Source of the DNA: Paracoccaceae bacterium
GTDB taxonomy: Bacteria > Pseudomonadota > Alphaproteobacteria > Rhodobacterales > Rhodobacteraceae
Length of the DNA: 53,370 nucleotides
Assembly (NCBI GenBank): GCA_030066855.1
Contig: JASJAU010000011.1
Coordinates: 1 to 53,370, forward strand
Direction of reading: 5' to 3'
A program made the translations under genes and the position numbers. Below the pieces are notes generated by a model, which did no database searches, was not told the DNA's origin, and was given only the letters and a program-made list of their open reading frames with translations. Positions 44,651-52,935 of the stretch are shown here, piece after piece (position 1 is the first letter of the stretch; every line of letters begins with the position of its first letter).

Positions 44651-45420
44651 GATGTCGACCGCCTGACGGTTATGATCTCGGCAAGGATCGAAAGCGCAAT
44701 CTCTTCGGGAGTGGCCGCGCCGATGTCGAGTCCTGCAGGCGCGACGATCTTGTCGAGCGCGGACTGATCGGCGCCCTTGGACGCTAACTTATCCATTAAA
44801 GAGGCCGCCTTCCGCCGGCTTCCGACGAAGGCAAGATAGGCGGGCGCCATCGCAACTGCGGATTCCAGCGCTGCCGCGTCTCCACGACCTTGCGTCGCGA
44901 CAACGACGTAAATCGCCGACGATCCTGAGGGCGTCCGCCCTTTGGGCAGTTCGGGTTTCAGCTGGAAGTCAAACGGGCGCGCCAGTGTCCGGAGCGCGCC
45001 GGCTACAGGTCCGTCGCCGAGAATGATGAGCTCGGGTGATGGCACGAACGCCTCCACGAATATGTCCAGAGATCCCCTGCTGGCGCAGCCGTTCCGCTCG
45101 AACACAACACCATCCCTCACTTCGCAGGGCCCTACGCCCTCCGCCTTGAGTTCATCGTCAGGGCGCAGAGCTATGAACACGGGATCGTTCCGAGATATGG
45201 CTGTCTTGGCCGCGCGAACGATCGCGCCCCGCACGCACCCCCCGCCAACCCAGCCCTCGATGATTTCTCCATCCGCGTTCAGAATCGCCTTCGAACCCGC
45301 TTTTGCGGATGTCGCGGCCATGGTCCTTACAACGGTCGCGACAGCGAATGGCTCGCCCTTGTCCCTCATCTCACGCTGAAGGGCGTCAAAGTTCTCAGTC
45401 GTGAGGGTCGTGGGTTTCAT
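44647..45420 (-). CDS. coxF: CoxF, XdhC-family maturation protein
   Basis: A 257-residue XdhC-family protein. The N-terminal domain has FAVATVVRTMAATSAKAGSKAILNADGEIIEGWVGGGCVRGAIV, the C-terminal Rossmann domain has ELIILGDGPVAGALRTLARPF and AFVGSRRKAASL, and the end reads APAGLDIGAATPEEIALSILAEII, the canonical XdhC motif. Such proteins deliver sulfurated or copper-loaded molybdenum cofactor to their target enzyme. The ATG at 45420 overlaps the coxE stop (ATGA). Position and partner set match coxF of the Oligotropha cox cluster. Confidence 0.9.
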   Translation of the reverse strand: MKPTTLTTENFDALQREMRDKGEPFAVATVVRTMAATSAKAGSKAILNADGEIIEGWVGGGCVRGAIVRAAKTAISRNDPVFIALRPDDELKAEGVGPCEVRDGVVFERNGCASRGSLDIFVEAFVPSPELIILGDGPVAGALRTLARPFDFQLKPELPKGRTPSGSSAIYVVVATQGRGDAAALESAVAMAPAYLAFVGSRRKAASLMDKLASKGADQSALDKIVAPAGLDIGAATPEEIALSILAEIITVRRSTS

Positions 45421-46598
45421 AACCGTTCCAGTTCGTGCTCCAGCGCGGCAAGGTTGCCGAGCGTGTTTGCAGCGAAGAACCCGTCCAAGTAAGGCATCGC
45501 CGAGGCCATACCCCGCGTGATGGGCTCGTAATCCTTCCAAGACTTCAGCGGATTGAGCCACACGATCTTGCACCCGCGTCTCCGGAGTGCCTCAAGCGCG
45601 GTCCCGATATCGCCCGAGCTGTCGCTGTCATAACCGTCTGAAAGGATGAAAACGACCGTCCTGCCATCCACGAATTTGGGTGCGTAAGCGCGTGCGAAAT
45701 GCGCTAGATTGTGCCCGATCCTCGAGCCGCCGCCGAAGCCGTCACTCAGAAGCGTCAACCGGTTCAGCGATCGCATCGCATCGGGGTCGCGGAGAGCGTC
45801 TGTGATGCGAACAAGGCGTGTGTGAAAGAGGTACGCGTCGCTTGCCGGGTCGTTTCGCATCAGGCCGATGAGGAACGCCAGGAAAGGGCGGGCATAGACG
45901 GTCATGGAGCCCGACACGTCGCAAAGCGCAGCTAACTTCACTGGACGATCTGGCCGGGCTTTCTTCGGCAGGTGGATCGGCTCGCCGCCCGTCGACAGAC
46001 TACGGCGGACGAGACGTCGAAAATCGATCTGCTCGCCCTTTCGCATGGCGCGGCGGCGGCGCGACCGGCGGTCGCGGATTGCCCTTCCAATGCTTTCGGC
46101 GACACGCTCGGCCTCGGAGATATCCGTCGGTCCCACGACGTCGCGCAGGTCCTTTTTCAACAAGTTCGCGGCACGCGAGGCAATCAGCTTGCCCTTTCCG
46201 TCTGACTCGACGTCGCCCTCACCATCGCCGTCCGGGCTGTTCCGCTCTCCTGAGCCGGAGCTCATCATTCCTTCTTCTGTGGCTGTCGTCCGAGTGTGCT
46301 GGCGTTTGGCGATGTTTGCGGGAGCGACGCGCGCTTTCACACGCCCGCCGTTCATCCAGTAAGCATCGAAAAGTTCGTCGAACCGCTTGGTGTCTTCGGC
46401 ACAACCTGTGCAGACCGCCTTTAGCGCAAGCCGTGCATGTGCTGGGTCATAGGCCACGACCTCGGCTAGCGCGCGCAAAGCCGTGTCGGTCTCGGAAACG
46501 CCAAGGCGAAGACCGTTCATCCGAAGGTGTGCAAGAAAACCTGAGACACGGGCTGCCGGCCCCGGATCACGGGCAGCAAATTTGGTGACGCGTGTCAC
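45417..46598 (-). CDS. coxE: CoxE, von Willebrand factor A domain maturation protein
   Basis: A 393-residue VWA-domain protein. The C-terminal VWA domain carries the MIDAS motif DVSGS at residues 227-231 with the following DGYDSDSSGDIG segment; the N-terminal half is a helical region with a Gly/Ser/Asp-rich acidic linker at 110-140. CoxE works with the CoxD AAA ATPase in building the Mo-Cu active site of CO dehydrogenase. The start overlaps the coxD stop by four bases, the end overlaps coxF by four bases. Confidence 0.94.
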   Translation of the reverse strand: MTRVTKFAARDPGPAARVSGFLAHLRMNGLRLGVSETDTALRALAEVVAYDPAHARLALKAVCTGCAEDTKRFDELFDAYWMNGGRVKARVAPANIAKRQHTRTTATEEGMMSSGSGERNSPDGDGEGDVESDGKGKLIASRAANLLKKDLRDVVGPTDISEAERVAESIGRAIRDRRSRRRRAMRKGEQIDFRRLVRRSLSTGGEPIHLPKKARPDRPVKLAALCDVSGSMTVYARPFLAFLIGLMRNDPASDAYLFHTRLVRITDALRDPDAMRSLNRLTLLSDGFGGGSRIGHNLAHFARAYAPKFVDGRTVVFILSDGYDSDSSGDIGTALEALRRRGCKIVWLNPLKSWKDYEPITRGMASAMPYLDGFFAANTLGNLAALEHELERL

Positions 46599-47473
46599 GC
46601 CGCTAACCCTGCAAGACGTTGCGCGACCTCTGTAGTGAAATTCGCGCGATCGCGCTGCGTCTTCAGCAGCGTGGCAAGCGAGGCCTGAAGGATCGCCGGA
46701 TCATCCGTCAGGTCGTTGATCCCAAGTCCGACAAGCGCCGCAGCAAAGTCGAGCATTTCGGCGACCCCAGGTTTCTTGTCGAGATCCTCTTTCCGAAGCG
46801 ACTGGACGAATCCGACAATCTGACCTGCAAGATGATCTTCGACATCGGGGCAGCGGGCGGCCAGAATGGCTATCTCGGTCGCCCTGTCCGGGTACTCAAC
46901 ATAGGAATACATGCAGCGGCGGCGCAACGCGTCGGAAAGATCGCGCGTGCCGTTCGCAGTCAACACAACGATCGGCTTCGATTTGGCCGTAATGGTACCA
47001 AGTTCCGGGATTGTGATCTGGAAATCCGATAGGACCTCGAGAAGATACGCTTCGAATTCCTCATCAGCCCGGTCAATCTCATCAATCAGTAGAACGGGCG
47101 GCGTATCTTTCCCGATCGCCTCAAGAAGCGGACGCTTGAGCAGGAACTCCTCAGAAAAGAGGCGTTCTTCGACGGTTTTTCCGGTTACTCCGTCCTCAGC
47201 CGCTGCCCGGATCGAGAGAAGCTGGCGTTGATAGTTCCACTCGTAAATCGCGTGGTTGGCGTCGAGCCCCTCGTAGCATTGGAGCCGGATGAGGTTGGTG
47301 CCTCGGGCAGCCGCGAGCGCCTTTGCGACCTCGGTCTTGCCGACCCCTGCCGCGCCTTCGAGCAACAGCGGCCTGCCAAGTGCGACTGACAAATAGAGGG
47401 CCATCGCCAGGTCAGGCGTGGCGACATAACCCTCCCGGGCCAGTTCATCGGAAAGCGTCTTCCAGTCAGTCAT
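46595..47473 (-). CDS. coxD: CoxD, MoxR-type AAA+ ATPase
   Basis: A 292-residue MoxR-family ATPase. Walker A is GAAGVGKT at residues 40-47, Walker B is VLLIDEIDRAD, followed by sensor residues in VLTANGTRDLSDALRRRC. It acts as a chaperone in the insertion of sulfur and copper into the molybdenum cofactor of CO dehydrogenase. The ATG at 47473 has no Shine-Dalgarno sequence in front, only a hairpin in the 39-base gap after coxL, so translation may be restricted. Confidence 0.95.
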   Translation of the reverse strand: MTDWKTLSDELAREGYVATPDLAMALYLSVALGRPLLLEGAAGVGKTEVAKALAAARGTNLIRLQCYEGLDANHAIYEWNYQRQLLSIRAAAEDGVTGKTVEERLFSEEFLLKRPLLEAIGKDTPPVLLIDEIDRADEEFEAYLLEVLSDFQITIPELGTITAKSKPIVVLTANGTRDLSDALRRRCMYSYVEYPDRATEIAILAARCPDVEDHLAGQIVGFVQSLRKEDLDKKPGVAEMLDFAAALVGLGINDLTDDPAILQASLATLLKTQRDRANFTTEVAQRLAGLAA

Positions 47474-47484
47474 CAGTTGGTGCG

Positions 47485-47504
47485 CGGGGGGCCTCGGCCC
47501 CCCG
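47485..47504 (-). promoter_or_regulatory. Hairpin between coxL and coxD
   Basis: A perfect 9-bp stem (CGGGGGGCC and GGCCCCCCG) with a 2-base apex, in the 39-base gap between the coxL stop and the coxD start. No T-run follows it on the minus strand. It could be a partial terminator or an RNA-stability element that makes the structural genes MSL more abundant than the maturation genes, and it may occlude ribosome access to coxD. Confidence 0.6.
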
Positions 47505-47512
47505 TCCATTTT

Positions 47513-49933
47513 TCAGCCGTGAAGACCCAGACTGTTGGCGATCTTCCAGATGCGCCAATGGTCGTGAGGCATATGGCTTTGCCGCAGGCCAAACGCCCGA
47601 AAGGCGTCATGGACCGCATTCGAGAAGGCCGGGACACCGCCCACGTTCGGGCTTTCGCCCACCCCCTTTGCACCGATCGGATGATGCGGGCTAGGCGTCG
47701 TGGTGTAATCGGTGGTGTAGTTCGGCGTCTCCCATGCGGTCGGGATGAAGAAATCCATCAGCGTGCCTGTCTTCACATTGCCCATCTCGTCATAGGCAAT
47801 TTCCTGACCCATCGCGATTGCCAGAGCTTCAGTCAGACCGCCGTGAACCTGGCCTTCGATGATCATCGGGTTGATACGAGTGCCGCAGTCATCCAGCGCA
47901 TAGAACTGCCGAATTTCATGCGTGCCCGTGTCGACGTCGATCTCCATCACGCAGATATACGCGCCGAAGGGATACGTCATGTTCGGCGGGTCATAATAGC
48001 TGACCGCCTCCAGACCAGGCTCGATGCCCGGGATGGCCTGGTTGTAGGACGCGAAGGCGATTTCCTTCATGGTTTTGAAGCGTTCCGGATTTCCCTTGAC
48101 CACGAAGCGATCGACATCCCATTCAACATCGTCATCGTGAACCTCCAACAGATATGCCGCGATCATCTGGGCTTTCGCCCGAATCTTGCGGCCCGCCATC
48201 GCCGTAGCCGCACCTGCGACCGGAGTGGACCGCGACCCATAGGTCCCAAGACCATATGGCGCGGTATCCGTGTCGCCCTCCTCAACGGTGATGCTGTCGG
48301 CCGGTAGTCCGATTTCGCTCGCCAGAATCTGAGCGAAGGTGGTGGCATGGCCCTGACCCTGACTAATCGTTCCCAGCCGGGCGATGGCGGACCCCGTCGG
48401 GTGGATTCGGATCTCGCAACTGTCGAACATCCCCAGTCCGAGGATATCGCAATTTTTCACCGGTCCAGCCCCGACGATCTCGGTGAAGTGGGTCAACCCA
48501 ATGCCCAAAAGCTTCCTGGTTTCACCACGCTTGAAGGCCTCGACTCGCTCGGCCTGTTCTTTGCGCAATTCGTCATAGCCGACGGCATCTAACGCTTTGT
48601 CCCAGGCGGTGTGATAGTCGCCCGAGTCATACTCCCATCCCAGCGCGGACTGGTAAGGAAACTGCTCTTTCTTGATGAAGTTGATCCGACGCAGCTCGGC
48701 AGCATCCATGCCCAGTTCGATCGCCAATACTTCGATCATCCGCTCTATGAAGTAGGCCGCCTCCGTCACCCGGAACGAGCAGCGGTAGGCCACGCCACCT
48801 GGAGCCTTGTTGGTGTAGACACCGTCGACGGCCAGATAGGCGGTGGGGATGTCATAGGACCCAGTGCAGATGTTCATGAAGCCCGCCGGGAATTTGGTAG
48901 GATCGGCGCATGCGTCGAAACCGCCATGATCGGCCGTGGTGTGGCACCAGAGACCAGTGATCTTGCCCTCTTTCGTGGCTGCGATCTTGCCCTTCATCCA
49001 GTAGTCGCGAGCGAAAGCGGTGGTCATCAGGTTGTCCATCCGGTCTTCGATCCATTTGACTGGCTTGCCCGTGACGATCGATGCGACGGCTGAACAGATG
49101 TACCCCGGATAGGCTCCCACTTTGTTGCCGAATCCGCCTCCGATATCGGGCGAGATCACACGGATGTTGTGCTCTTCAATTCCCGAGATCAACGACACAA
49201 CAGTTCGGATTGCGTGCGGAGCCTGAAAAGTGCCCCAGATGGTCAGCTTACCGTTGACTTTATCCATGCTCGCAACGCAGCCACAGGGCTCCAACGGGCA
49301 CGGATGGGTCCGATGATAGTAGACCATCTCTTCGGCAACCACTTCGGCCGATCCGAGGACCTGCTCGGTGGCTTCTTTCTCGCCTGCTTCCCATGTGAAG
49401 ATGTGGTTGTGATGCTTCCGGGGGCCGTGGGCGCCTTCCATCTTGCCTTCGAGATCTTCGCGGAGAACCGGTGCGTCGTCTTCAAGCGCCTTAAATGGAT
49501 CGACAACGACCGGAAGCTCTTCGTACTCCACCTCGACGGCCTCGCAGCCATCCGCAGCAGCATAGCGGTCGGTCGCAACGACGTACGCGACTTCCTGACC
49601 CTGGAACAAAACCTTGCCGTCGGCGAGGACCATCTGCTTGTCGCCCGCCAGCGTCGGCATCCAGTGCAAACCAAGCGGCTCAAGATCTTTGGCTGTCAGA
49701 ACAGCGAGGACGCCAGGGACTGACATCGCCGCCTCAGTGTTGATGGCCTTGACCCGGGCATGAGCGAACGGCGAGCGAACGAAGTCGCCGAAGAGCATAC
49801 CCGGCAGCTTGATGTCGTCAACGTAGTTGCCTTTCCCTTGCGTGAAACGCGCGTCTTCGACGCGTTTGCGCGAGGAGCCGAGCCCCTTCAGTCCTTCAAT
49901 GCGCTCTTCGCGCGAGGGAGCCATGTCGTTCAT
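47513..49933 (-). CDS. coxL: Aerobic carbon monoxide dehydrogenase large subunit, form I
   Basis: Molybdenum-copper catalytic subunit that oxidises CO with water to CO2 and passes electrons through CoxS and CoxM to quinones. The 806-residue protein is a xanthine-oxidase-family hydroxylase. The form I signature AYRCSFR is at residues 382-388, where Cys385 is the copper-binding cysteine equivalent. Molybdopterin motifs GGGFGNK (265-271) and [11 protein letters not shown] are present, and the catalytic Glu is in [11 protein letters not shown] near the C-terminus. The start overlaps coxS by four bases. Form I proteins are those shown to be true CO dehydrogenases, in contrast to form II enzymes with AYRGAGR. 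Confidence 0.97.
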   Translation of the reverse strand: MNDMAPSREERIEGLKGLGSSRKRVEDARFTQGKGNYVDDIKLPGMLFGDFVRSPFAHARVKAINTEAAMSVPGVLAVLTAKDLEPLGLHWMPTLAGDKQMVLADGKVLFQGQEVAYVVATDRYAAADGCEAVEVEYEELPVVVDPFKALEDDAPVLREDLEGKMEGAHGPRKHHNHIFTWEAGEKEATEQVLGSAEVVAEEMVYYHRTHPCPLEPCGCVASMDKVNGKLTIWGTFQAPHAIRTVVSLISGIEEHNIRVISPDIGGGFGNKVGAYPGYICSAVASIVTGKPVKWIEDRMDNLMTTAFARDYWMKGKIAATKEGKITGLWCHTTADHGGFDACADPTKFPAGFMNICTGSYDIPTAYLAVDGVYTNKAPGGVAYRCSFRVTEAAYFIERMIEVLAIELGMDAAELRRINFIKKEQFPYQSALGWEYDSGDYHTAWDKALDAVGYDELRKEQAERVEAFKRGETRKLLGIGLTHFTEIVGAGPVKNCDILGLGMFDSCEIRIHPTGSAIARLGTISQGQGHATTFAQILASEIGLPADSITVEEGDTDTAPYGLGTYGSRSTPVAGAATAMAGRKIRAKAQMIAAYLLEVHDDDVEWDVDRFVVKGNPERFKTMKEIAFASYNQAIPGIEPGLEAVSYYDPPNMTYPFGAYICVMEIDVDTGTHEIRQFYALDDCGTRINPMIIEGQVHGGLTEALAIAMGQEIAYDEMGNVKTGTLMDFFIPTAWETPNYTTDYTTTPSPHHPIGAKGVGESPNVGGVPAFSNAVHDAFRAFGLRQSHMPHDHWRIWKIANSLGLHG

Positions 49934-50421
49934 TCCGCGGCCTCCTTGGATGCGTTCATCTCGGCCGCCGCGGCAAGGATGGACTTAACGATATTCTGAT
50001 AACCGGTGCAGCGGCAAAGATTGCCGGACATGCCGAAGCGAACGTCTTCCTCAGTCGGGTTCGGGTTTTCCTGCAACAAGCGATGTGCGCGTGTGATCAT
50101 GCCAGGTGTGCAGTAGCCGCATTGAAGACCATGATGCTCACGGAACTTTTCCTGAAGAACATGCATCTCGTCGGGGGTGCCCAGACCTTCGATGGTGGTG
50201 ATTTCTTTCCCTGCGACTTGCGCAGTGAAGACGGTGCAAGACTTCACCGACTTGCCGTCGATGTCGACAGTGCAAGCGCCGCAGTGCGACGTCTCGCAAC
50301 CTATGTGCGGCCCGGTCAGGTCGAGCTGCTCGCGCAGTGTATGGATCAGAAGCTCGCGTGGTTCAGCGAGAACGTCTTTCGTCTCGCCGTTCACATTGAT
50401 CTGGTAGTGTTGCTTGCCCAT
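49930..50421 (-). CDS. coxS: Carbon monoxide dehydrogenase small subunit (2Fe-2S)
   Basis: A 163-residue iron-sulfur subunit with two [2Fe-2S] clusters. The plant-ferredoxin-type cluster is bound by Cys42, Cys47, Cys50 and Cys62, and the second cluster by Cys101, Cys104, Cys136 and Cys138 in CGYC and CRC motifs. It passes electrons from CoxL to CoxM. No signal sequence, consistent with a cytoplasmic, membrane-attached complex. It starts 13 bases after the coxM stop codon and its stop overlaps coxL. Confidence 0.97.
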   Translation of the reverse strand: MGKQHYQINVNGETKDVLAEPRELLIHTLREQLDLTGPHIGCETSHCGACTVDIDGKSVKSCTVFTAQVAGKEITTIEGLGTPDEMHVLQEKFREHHGLQCGYCTPGMITRAHRLLQENPNPTEEDVRFGMSGNLCRCTGYQNIVKSILAAAAEMNASKEAAE

Positions 50422-50434
50422 TTTGGCGTCTCCC

Positions 50435-51289
50435 CTACGCGCGGCTTACTGCGCGCTCGATAGCGCGGCGAATGATGGTGCCGGCGACATGCATCTTGAA
50501 ATCGACCGGCCCGCGGTTGTCTTCGGTGGGGTCGATGGCCCCAGTCGCAGCGGCAACGGCGGCGTCGATTGCTGTGGCATCACATGCGGTTCCTTCAAGC
50601 GCAGCTCCCGCCTCAGCCGAGAATATCGGCGTGTCGCTGAGGTTCGTCATGGCGATCGACGCTGCGGTGCAGATGCCACCGTCGATCTTCACGATCGCGG
50701 CGCAGGCGGCGGTGGCGTAGTCACCGATCTTCCGCTTCTGCTTTTCGTATGCAAAACCGCCTTCAGGCGCATTAAAGCTGATCGCCGTCAGGATCTCGTC
50801 GTCTTCGCGATCGGTCATGTAGGCCGCTTCATAATAGTCGCGCGCGGCAACATCACGGGTACCTCCGCTGCCGACGAGGTGGAACGTCGCGCCAAGACAT
50901 TGCATCAAACCTGGCATGTCGTTGCCCGGGTCACCGTTCGCGACATTGCCTCCGACGGTGCCCATATATCGGACTTGCGGATCTGCGATCTGAAGCGCCG
51001 CTTCGTGCAAGATAGGCGCAACCCGTGCGATATCCCCGTTGTCGATCAGCTCATGCTGGGTCGCCATCGCCCCAATGGTGACTTTCGTGCCTTCAACGAA
51101 GATTCCTTTCAGCTCTCCAATATCCTGAAGGTCTATCAGGTGCTCGATGTCGGCCATTCTAAGCTTCATCATCGGAATCAGGCTGTGGCCGCCTGCGATG
51201 ACGCGCGCGTCATCTCCATACTCATCGAGAATTGCGAGGGCCGCGGATATGTCCGCCGGCCGATGATACTCAAACGACGCTGGTATCAT
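50435..51289 (-). CDS. coxM: Carbon monoxide dehydrogenase medium subunit (FAD)
   Basis: A 284-residue FAD-binding subunit of CO dehydrogenase. The FAD-binding motifs are AGGHS at residues 32-36 and [14 protein letters not shown] at 111-124. It takes electrons from CoxS and gives them to the quinone pool. GGGAGG precedes the ATG by six bases. This is the first structural gene of the operon: a 137-base gap separates it from coxC, and a phased direct repeat sits in that gap, so a separate promoter for coxM is likely here. Confidence 0.97.
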   Translation of the reverse strand: MIPASFEYHRPADISAALAILDEYGDDARVIAGGHSLIPMMKLRMADIEHLIDLQDIGELKGIFVEGTKVTIGAMATQHELIDNGDIARVAPILHEAALQIADPQVRYMGTVGGNVANGDPGNDMPGLMQCLGATFHLVGSGGTRDVAARDYYEAAYMTDREDDEILTAISFNAPEGGFAYEKQKRKIGDYATAACAAIVKIDGGICTAASIAMTNLSDTPIFSAEAGAALEGTACDATAIDAAVAAATGAIDPTEDNRGPVDFKMHVAGTIIRRAIERAVSRA

Positions 51290-51394
51290 TGATGTCCTCC
51301 CTTGGTGCGTCAGAACAACGCATACACGCGAGGACGTATACCGCTGCGCGCTGATGTCGAATTCAGAATGAATGATCGACTACCCGACCCGCAT

Positions 51395-51424
51395 GAAGTG
51401 CGAATTGAGCGCGCGAAGTGCGAA
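51395..51424 (-). promoter_or_regulatory. Phased direct repeat upstream of coxM
   Basis: The 10-base word TTCGCACTTC (minus strand) occurs twice, with starts exactly 20 bases apart, about two helix turns. The site begins two bases after the coxC stop codon and ends 105 bases before the coxM start. LytTR-domain regulators bind pairs of direct repeats on the same helix face, and CO-responsive RcoM (also LytTR) binds repeats upstream of cox genes. The upstream gene encodes an MHYT-LytTR protein. Binding is not shown. Confidence 0.6.
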
Positions 51425-51426
51425 GA

Positions 51427-52623
51427 TCAGATGCCTAATGCGCCCCGCACCTCTTGCAAGCGCGATCGACTTACCGGGACCTTCTCGAGTGAGTCGAACC
51501 CATCAAAGTACACCAAACCCGTATCCTTCTTGCGTTCGAACTCGCTGACTTGGATCGGGTTTATGAGGTAGCTCCGGTGAGCTTTAATGAATGGAGTCTG
51601 ATCAAGGCGCTTCGCCGCTTCGGAGATGGACCAGGGGCAGAACGCTTTCTCATCTTTCAGATAGATGATGGTGTAGTGCCCCTCGGCCCGAAACGCGGCG
51701 ACGCTGCTGGCATCAACAAAGTGCGTCCTGCCGTCTTTTTCGAACGGCACAGGGCAGGCCTGGAATACAACGGCGGCCTCAGGAGGCTCATAAGCCGGCA
51801 TCGGGGCGTCAGCCGTTTCTGGCAGGAACGGCGCGCCTACTGGATTGACAGTCTCCTTCGGGAAAAACGTCGCGCCCGACAGAAGAAATCCTCCACATAT
51901 TGCAAACGAGGCCAGGGTCACGACAAGCGCGAGCATCTCATTGCTAAGCGGAATGTTCGATGCAGCAGTCGTTGCAGCTTTGACGAAGTCGGTCCCTGCG
52001 ATTGCGATGAAATGAAGAGCCACCACGGCAATGGCGAAACAAAGAGTTCCGAGAACAATGCTCGTCCGGGTTCGCTCCCCATAGGCAACCCAAATACACA
52101 CCGTGCTCAGAACAAGCGACGTGCCAACCGAGATCACGATGCTCCCTGTCGAGTAGATCGCTCGGCACGCTTGCATCCCCGCCATCCCGACGTAGTGCAT
52201 CCCGAGAATGCCAGCGCCAAAGATCAGACCCGCCAGCGTGATCGTGAGCGGCGTCCGTTCACGAAAGTGCAGGAGGATCAGCCCCAATCCCACGATCAGA
52301 ATCGCGATCAGCGCGGAAACAAGGGTGGTCAGCGCGTCGTAGAAGAACAAAACAGGCAATTGCAGCCCGAGCATCGCGACAAAGTGCATCGACCAAATCC
52401 CGCCGCCCAATACAACGGCGGATGCGGCGATCCGCAGCTTTCGCGGCCCCTCCTCCAGGAGCGACGCGCCCTGAATCATCGACAAACCGGTGAACCCCGC
52501 CATAAGAGCGATGGCAAAAGACGCCAGAACGAGCAGCGTGTTGTGAGTGTAATCCAGCGGCAGACTGTCCTCCCAAAAACTGCTGCGACCGGTGAGTTGG
52601 ATAAGGGTAGAAAAATCCCGCAC
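51427..52623 (-). CDS. coxC: CoxC-like MHYT sensor with LytTR DNA-binding domain
   Basis: A 398-residue membrane protein. Residues 25-245 form seven hydrophobic segments with MHYT-domain motifs: MHF at 79-81, MHY at 142-144 and LHF at 203-205, where the His and Met residues are proposed to bind copper or diatomic gas. Residues about 300-398 are a LytTR DNA-binding domain (FVDASSVAAFRAEGHYTIIYL, AHRSYLINP). CoxC and CoxH of Oligotropha have this architecture. The start is a GTG at 52623 without a good ribosome site; a GGGAGG lies farther inside without an ordinary start codon in range, so the exact N-terminus is uncertain. Confidence 0.88.
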   Translation of the reverse strand: MRDFSTLIQLTGRSSFWEDSLPLDYTHNTLLVLASFAIALMAGFTGLSMIQGASLLEEGPRKLRIAASAVVLGGGIWSMHFVAMLGLQLPVLFFYDALTTLVSALIAILIVGLGLILLHFRERTPLTITLAGLIFGAGILGMHYVGMAGMQACRAIYSTGSIVISVGTSLVLSTVCIWVAYGERTRTSIVLGTLCFAIAVVALHFIAIAGTDFVKAATTAASNIPLSNEMLALVVTLASFAICGGFLLSGATFFPKETVNPVGAPFLPETADAPMPAYEPPEAAVVFQACPVPFEKDGRTHFVDASSVAAFRAEGHYTIIYLKDEKAFCPWSISEAAKRLDQTPFIKAHRSYLINPIQVSEFERKKDTGLVYFDGFDSLEKVPVSRSRLQEVRGALGI

Positions 52624-52776
52624 CTACGAAAACCCACAATCGGTTCGGGGAAGAACATCGGGCGCAAAGTCTGAATCTAGAAAGACGCCGCGGATACTGT
52701 CAAAGGAATGGGTCTCGGCGACCCCTTCCTACCTTTTTCTCGAAGCCGAGGAGATAAGAACCTATTCCGTAAGGGG

Positions 52777-52790
52777 ATCAGCCCTTCAGA
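52777..52790 (+). repeat. Flanking direct repeat A, right copy
   Basis: ATCAGCCCTTCAGA, matching 42686-42699 exactly. Preceded by TAAGG and followed after 15 bases by a CAAAC element, as in the left copy. The two copies bracket the cox operon at a distance of 10.1 kb. Confidence 0.6.
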
Positions 52791-52834
52791 TAGCCACAGA
52801 GATCAACAAACGAGCGGAGTTGAGGCTAGAAAAC

Positions 52835-52847
52835 CGGTTTCCTCTGA
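52835..52847 (+). repeat. Flanking direct repeat B, right copy
   Basis: CGGTTTCCTCTGA, matching 42902-42914 exactly. It follows repeat A in the same order as in the left copy. Confidence 0.55.
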
Positions 52848-52935
52848 TAAGACCCACAGATAACCGCCTCGCCCTGGAACAAGGTTAGCGTTTCGGAACA
52901 CCACACCACCCAAGTTCTGTAGAAGCGTCAGATCT

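Larger units (their letters stand above)
52624..52935. other. Gene-free stretch upstream of coxC
   Basis: About 310 bases with no convincing gene. It should contain the coxC promoter on the minus strand, and on the plus strand it carries the right copies of two short repeats also found left of the cox locus. A 98-codon open frame on the plus strand starts inside coxC and has no recognisable pattern, so I do not call it a gene. Confidence 0.55.

Noticed and set aside
43091-45420. Unusual C-terminal motif in CoxI (GLVPS instead of GLDIGA) considered as loss of function
   Set aside because: To my knowledge, this type of ending occurs in CoxI-type XdhC proteins, and the CoxF paralogue keeps the canonical motif, so it looks like a subfamily difference.
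52592-52888. A 98-codon open frame on the plus strand upstream of coxC
   Set aside because: It begins inside coxC and has no ribosome site or recognisable domain; the stretch also carries repeats shared with another intergenic region.
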